NCBI RefSeq assembly: GCF_027942865.1
Contig: NC_134517.1
Coordinates: forward strand, 14,486,275 to 14,550,274
From: Odontesthes bonariensis
Lineage: Eukaryota > Chordata > Actinopteri > Atheriniformes > Atherinopsidae
Direction: 5' to 3'
DNA length: 64,000 bases
Within the stretch, counting starts at the first letter, position 1, and the number at the start of each line of letters is the position of its first letter. The notes beneath the pieces are model-generated. The model searched no databases, was not told where the DNA came from, and worked only from the letters and a program-made list of their open reading frames with translations. The translations under genes and the position numbers were made by a program. This document shows, piece by piece, positions 60,501 to 64,000 of the stretch.

Positions 60501-61704
60501 TAAACCTGACGCTCGTCAGGCTGTAAAATAATACAAGCTTGGACTCCTCCAACCCACAGTCAGACAGATTGTGTACAAATGGATACAAAGCGGTCAGCCA
60601 ACAAAGATCACTTCAAAAGCAAAGGTCAGCAAGGTCACAAAGAAACCCAGAGTAGTAAGCAACTGTGGGCCTCCCTCATAATGTCTAATGAAAAAGTGCA
60701 CATGGAACTTGTAAAACTTTTTTCTTATTTTTTTAATGAGTGCATCGTCAGGCGAACATCTAGTTTGTTGAATATAAAGTGGGACTAATCAGAAGGCTGT
60801 TGAATTATCAACATCATTATTATTATTATTTTTTGTAGACAAATGAAACCAAAACAGAGCTTAAAAATAATGACTTTAAGTGTTACGGTTGTGGTAAGGA
60901 AACCACACCCCGTAGCAAAGGTTTACAAGCTTTTCCCATTCACAGATCTGTAATATTGAACCATTTTGCTTAAATAAATGATTGAGAACATTATTTTTTT
61001 TGTCTTAATTGACTGACTGGGTGCTTTTGACCACATTTAAAGACTGTTGTGGAAATCTGATAAAGCTCTAGGTCAGAGTAATGGGGAAACAAAAAAAAAA
61101 TATGGAATGTTCAAAGAACTAACAAATGTAAGCTGATGTCTCTGTTGCAGACTACTTCTTCCATATTGCCAAACTGAACCAGCTGCTGGCGCTGTGTCAG
61201 CAGCTTGAAGAGGATATCAGACACCTTGGAAGTCATAAGTACATTGCCCACCAGCTCTCAGTTATATATGTAAGAAGAGTAGATTTACTCTTTTCAGCTT
61301 TCTTCTTTCTTTTTTTTTTTTTTTTAATTTTCAAAACTTTGCAGTGTTCCTTTAATGTCTGTGTTTTCAGCAAGTCATCAGCTCTTTCGGGGGAATTCAG
61401 GTCTTTTCCGAAATAAAAAAGGATATTGAGGCTAACTTCAAGCAGATGAAGCAGTCTCTGGTGGCAGAGGAAGGCTGCAGGCATGAACCTCAGCTGGCTG
61501 CCCAATATATCAACTGGTGAGCCACAGTCTAAATGTTACGATGATTAATGCAAAAAAACAGTCTGATTAACAATTATGCTCTGTTCCACATGTAGGGTAT
61601 TAGAAATAACTAAAGGCTTATCGTCAGTGGTTTTGTCACTGCCAGAGGAGCTGACAGAGGACCTTCACCCTGCCGTCAGCTTCATGTCCCAGTATCTGTC
61701 CTGA
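57506..61704 (+). CDS. Unrecognised 261-residue mostly helical protein, eight exons
   Basis: I do not recognise the family. Exons: 57506-57566, 57800-57918, 58797-58857, 58939-59006, 59140-59242, 61151-61269, 61371-61516 and 61596-61704 (TGA at 61702-61704); together 786 bases, 261 residues, with phase kept at every junction. It starts MAVSTSEPLCQPCIYHEGFK. Later landmarks are LSPEQVGLEMLCLCGQLDLL, ILVQMLQCLEHLPKPMPQLE, DYLDIVGLSAMFPRVEVFLI, HIAKLNQLLALCQQLEEDIR, IKKDIEANFKQMKQSL and an end in HPAVSFMSQYLS. The Leu-rich stretches suggest a helical bundle, possibly a coiled coil near residues 138-165. No signal peptide, membrane span or catalytic motif is visible. Exon 2 has two possible acceptors; only the upstream AG (57798-57799) keeps frame. 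Codon pattern, clean splicing and two 3' poly(A) signals argue strongly that it is a real gene; function unknown. Confidence 0.82.
57919..58796 (+). other. Intron 2 of the unrecognised gene
   Basis: 0.88-kb intron with consensus GT and AG ends. Nothing else is recognised. Confidence 0.6.
59243..61150 (+). other. Intron 5 of the unrecognised gene
   Basis: 1.9-kb intron, the largest in the gene. It carries a degraded transposon-like segment (60140-60640). Confidence 0.6.
60140..60640. mobile_element. Degraded DNA-transposon-like dispersed repeat
   Basis: It begins with CAGTACTGTGCAAAACTCTTGGG, shortened here to the recognisable core GTACTGTGCAAAACTCTTGG, and continues with GACTGCCTTTACTCCTCAAC and CTTATTGAAGGACATTCCAA. 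This resembles a Tc1/mariner-type repeat common in teleosts, by memory of its consensus. No transposase frame survives, and the opposite terminal repeat is not seen. Confidence 0.4.
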
Positions 61705-61987
61705 CTCACCCAACAGACGCCTCGCACCTCCAGGAGTCACCTCCTTCTCAATGAACTGATGATATTATGACTGTGAAAAGGTGCTACACAACTTGATTGA
61801 ACTGAATATAGGCGGGATTTGATAGCCTACTTTACACTTCATGTAGTTTTCCTTTGTTTTTTTCCCTTCTTTTTTTTCTGAAATGCGTCTCGTGTTAGTC
61901 CGGGTGATTAGTCCTTTGTTTGGGATTGAATGTAAGCTTGTTGAGTCCCTCCTTGCACTACTGTTATAACAACTTTAATTTTTTTTA

Positions 61988-61993
61988 ATTAAA
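61988..61993 (+). terminator. Polyadenylation signal of the unrecognised gene
   Basis: ATTAAA 284 bases after the stop; a canonical AATAAA also lies at 62163-62168, so either could be used. Confidence 0.55.
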
Positions 61994-62199
61994 GTGGAAC
62001 GATAAATTGAATGCCAGAGGGTGCTGTGTTTGCTCTCCTCTTGTTTTGACACCTCACTTCGGGCAGGTTGGATACATCATAGATGCGATCATATTCAAAG
62101 TATGTCATTGAAACCACAACAGCCTTTATCCTCTCCCTGTGTGTCTATATAAACACATTTCCAATAAAGGTTGATCATTTTGTAAATGTGGTGAAAAAT

Positions 62200-63250
62200 A
62201 TTGGATACATAAAACTATAGAGTAGCTGTCAGATCAGATAAGATTGTTTTGTACCCCTTAAAGTATCATTGGTAATTCTGAATGCGAACTATGACGCTTG
62301 TGTTCATGGTTTTGTCTGATTATGGCAGTTGGGAAAAGGTGGGGAAAAGCTGAAAGTAGATGATGTCATTGGACACTGGCCCAGAGAGCCATGAATTTCA
62401 CAAAGTGATGTAACGCAGAAGTAGAGACGCCAAAAGACAAAATGACCACAAACACAAACTAAGTCCAAAATAGATACATGAGAACACAAAGAAACACATG
62501 ATGGTCACGAATATAAGAAAATAACAATAACTAGAATTGTATTAAGTATAATTAAAGGAATGAAGAGATGCAATGACAAAACTTTAACAAACCGCATACT
62601 GACACAAAATAACAACAAAGTGTAAGAGAACAACCACAAAGAATCACAAAACACAAAGTGGATAAATGAGCTCAGAGACAAAAAAAACGTCAAGTGACGC
62701 AAAATGACACAAAATAACCAAAAAAAATTGCAAAATGATCCTAAAAAAAATATTTTGAGGCAACAGCAAACATTGAACACAATTTTAAAAATCACAATGA
62801 ACACCATTAAGAAAAAAACAAATAGCTCTACTCAGTAGCCTGTGTAAAATGAGCTATTCAGTGCCTGAACACAGATCAATCAAAGTGGCATAAGTCATGT
62901 GGAACTGACATCAGCAGTTGCTACGAGCAACACAATGCTCAGTCACAACCATGTGTTGGTGGCAGAACAGAACATTTAAATCAGAACATTATTAAAAGGG
63001 ACAGAAACTCTATCACTTCTTCGATTTTAGGATCCTCTGATTGTGCATACTGACTCACAGCCATGGTTTAGTGGCTTACCGCGCACAGAGCAGAGGAAAT
63101 GTAGTGTCAATAACTGTACTTGTTCTTTGACAACAAAATGTCTGCTCGCTGTCCCAAATTACCAGGGAGGTGGCATGTTTAAGACAAGAACTGCAGAAAT
63201 GCAGGCCTGCAGCCATCAATAATAATTTCAGAAGTTATCCTAAGAGCTTG
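62200..63250. other. Intergenic region right of the unrecognised gene
   Basis: No gene is recognised. It contains the degenerate minisatellite at 62430-62780 and plain AT-rich sequence. Confidence 0.5.
62430..62780. repeat. Degenerate A-rich minisatellite
   Basis: Repeated imperfect units of the type CAAAATGACACAAAATAACC and ACCACAAAGAATCACAAAAC spread over about 350 bp. This kind of decayed CA/AAAT/GAC minisatellite is common in fish intergenic DNA. The reverse-strand frame through it is a composition artefact. Confidence 0.65.
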
Positions 63251-63257
63251 AATGAGG

Positions 63258-63915
63258 GCAACAGGACTTCTTTTTCTTGGTTCTTGAAGACAATTCACTT
63301 CTCATCCAAAATACTTCCTCAGCTTTAAACTATTTGCTGGGATCTGCTAGGTAGTTAAAAGACTGTTCACACGCAGCGGGTCGTTAAAATCATATGTGAC
63401 TCACCTGCCCAATGTGTGGGTTGTTTAATTGTATTTACCTGCCTGAACAAGCATGTTTTGTTCACAAGATCCATCGTGTGAATGGTTGTGAAACTGCCTG
63501 GAGGAGAGTGAAGGCTGCTTTGGAGGTGCTGGGAAGGTGATGCCTGAGACCACCTCCTCTCTTCAAAGATCTTTTTCCAGGTTAACATAGATGGCTTAAT
63601 TCTTCTCTCAAACCAGCTGCAAACCAAAATATGTATATTGCTGTCCTCAAAAGAGTGTTTTTTTCTCCTTAAGATGCAAGTGAACTGCTGAGTCTTCACC
63701 TGAATAGCTGACTCTGTGCAGTGCCATGTGTTTGTGAAGTGGTTGTTTAGTTTCCTCTGTATAAAGGTCTGTTCACTCCTCGCTCCCCTGTATTGCACAT
63801 ATGACATCACAAGTTTGTGTTTGGGTGTTTTGTCCTTTAGGTCTCCAGTCTCTGTCTGAGGGTGTTTGAAAAGCACCGGAATGTTGAAGAACATCCTTCC
63901 GATTTTCTCAGACAT
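63258..63915 (-). mobile_element. Decayed retroelement fragment (Penelope/GIY-YIG-associated type, tentative)
   Basis: A minus-strand open stretch (63367-63915) contains KKHSFEDSNIHILVCSWFER and nearby SQASPSQHLQSSLHSPPG. These look like eroded versions of the HSFEDSNVHIL...RWFERGVKEA signature at the C-terminus of a widespread fish retroelement I recall. The adjoining plus-strand sequence GGTTCTTGAAGACAATTCAC followed by TTCTCATCCAA is similar to a repeat tail often seen with it. The usual order is broken and residues are missing, so it is a relic. Class assignment is from memory and uncertain; it may continue past the window. Confidence 0.45.
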
Positions 63916-64000
63916 GCGCCTTTTTTTATTCTCTGTCTATGAGTTACACTTGTGCTTTCCTGCTGTGACAACATTACATAACTTTTATTTGGCTTTAAGT

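Noticed and set aside
62505-62807. 100-codon minus-strand frame
   Set aside because: Phe/Leu/Val-rich translation of an A-rich minisatellite; no gene features.

Overview
The window is nuclear DNA of a ray-finned (teleost) fish. Evidence: intron-rich vertebrate genes with GT-AG introns, a tRNA-headed teleost-type SINE, an intact BED-finger hAT transposon, and fish-type simple repeats. There are no bacterial operons, CRISPR arrays or viral genes. I read exons by matching both strands to vertebrate proteins remembered from general knowledge and by requiring consensus splice sites with unbroken reading phase.

Layout. (1) 1-1825 (+): the 3' half of rpl8 (60S ribosomal protein L8/uL2), last three exons; the upstream exons lie outside the window. 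(2) About 2700-40250 (-): a complete USP9X-type deubiquitinase gene, convergent with rpl8. It has one 5' noncoding exon and 45 coding exons totalling 7752 coding bases including the stop, i.e. 2583 residues. The USP catalytic Cys and His boxes are intact. (3) 26793-29505: an apparently full-length hAT DNA transposon inside usp9x intron 5, with perfect 8-bp target-site duplications, 15-bp terminal inverted repeats and a two-exon 610-residue transposase. (4) About 40.3-43.3 kb: a divergent intergenic/promoter interval carrying a SINE. (5) 43534-56180 (+): complete med14 (Mediator subunit 14), 29 coding exons, 1435 residues. (6) 57506-about 61993 (+): an eight-exon gene for a 261-residue mostly helical protein that I do not recognise. 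(7) 62-64 kb: intergenic DNA with a degenerate minisatellite and a decayed retroelement fragment at the right edge.

How the genes relate. They do not form a functional cassette. rpl8 is translation machinery, usp9x is a very large ubiquitin-specific protease, and med14 is the backbone subunit of Mediator. To my recollection MED14 and USP9X are also neighbours in head-to-head orientation on human Xp11.4, so their roughly 3-kb head-to-head spacing here looks like a compact form of an old vertebrate linkage.

I found no convincing new multi-gene system. The items most worth a second look are the intact, possibly recently active hAT element, the unrecognised 261-residue gene, a GC-AG intron in usp9x, a Pro/Thr-rich insertion near the USP9X C-terminus, and an unusual TG-repeat 3' splice site in med14.
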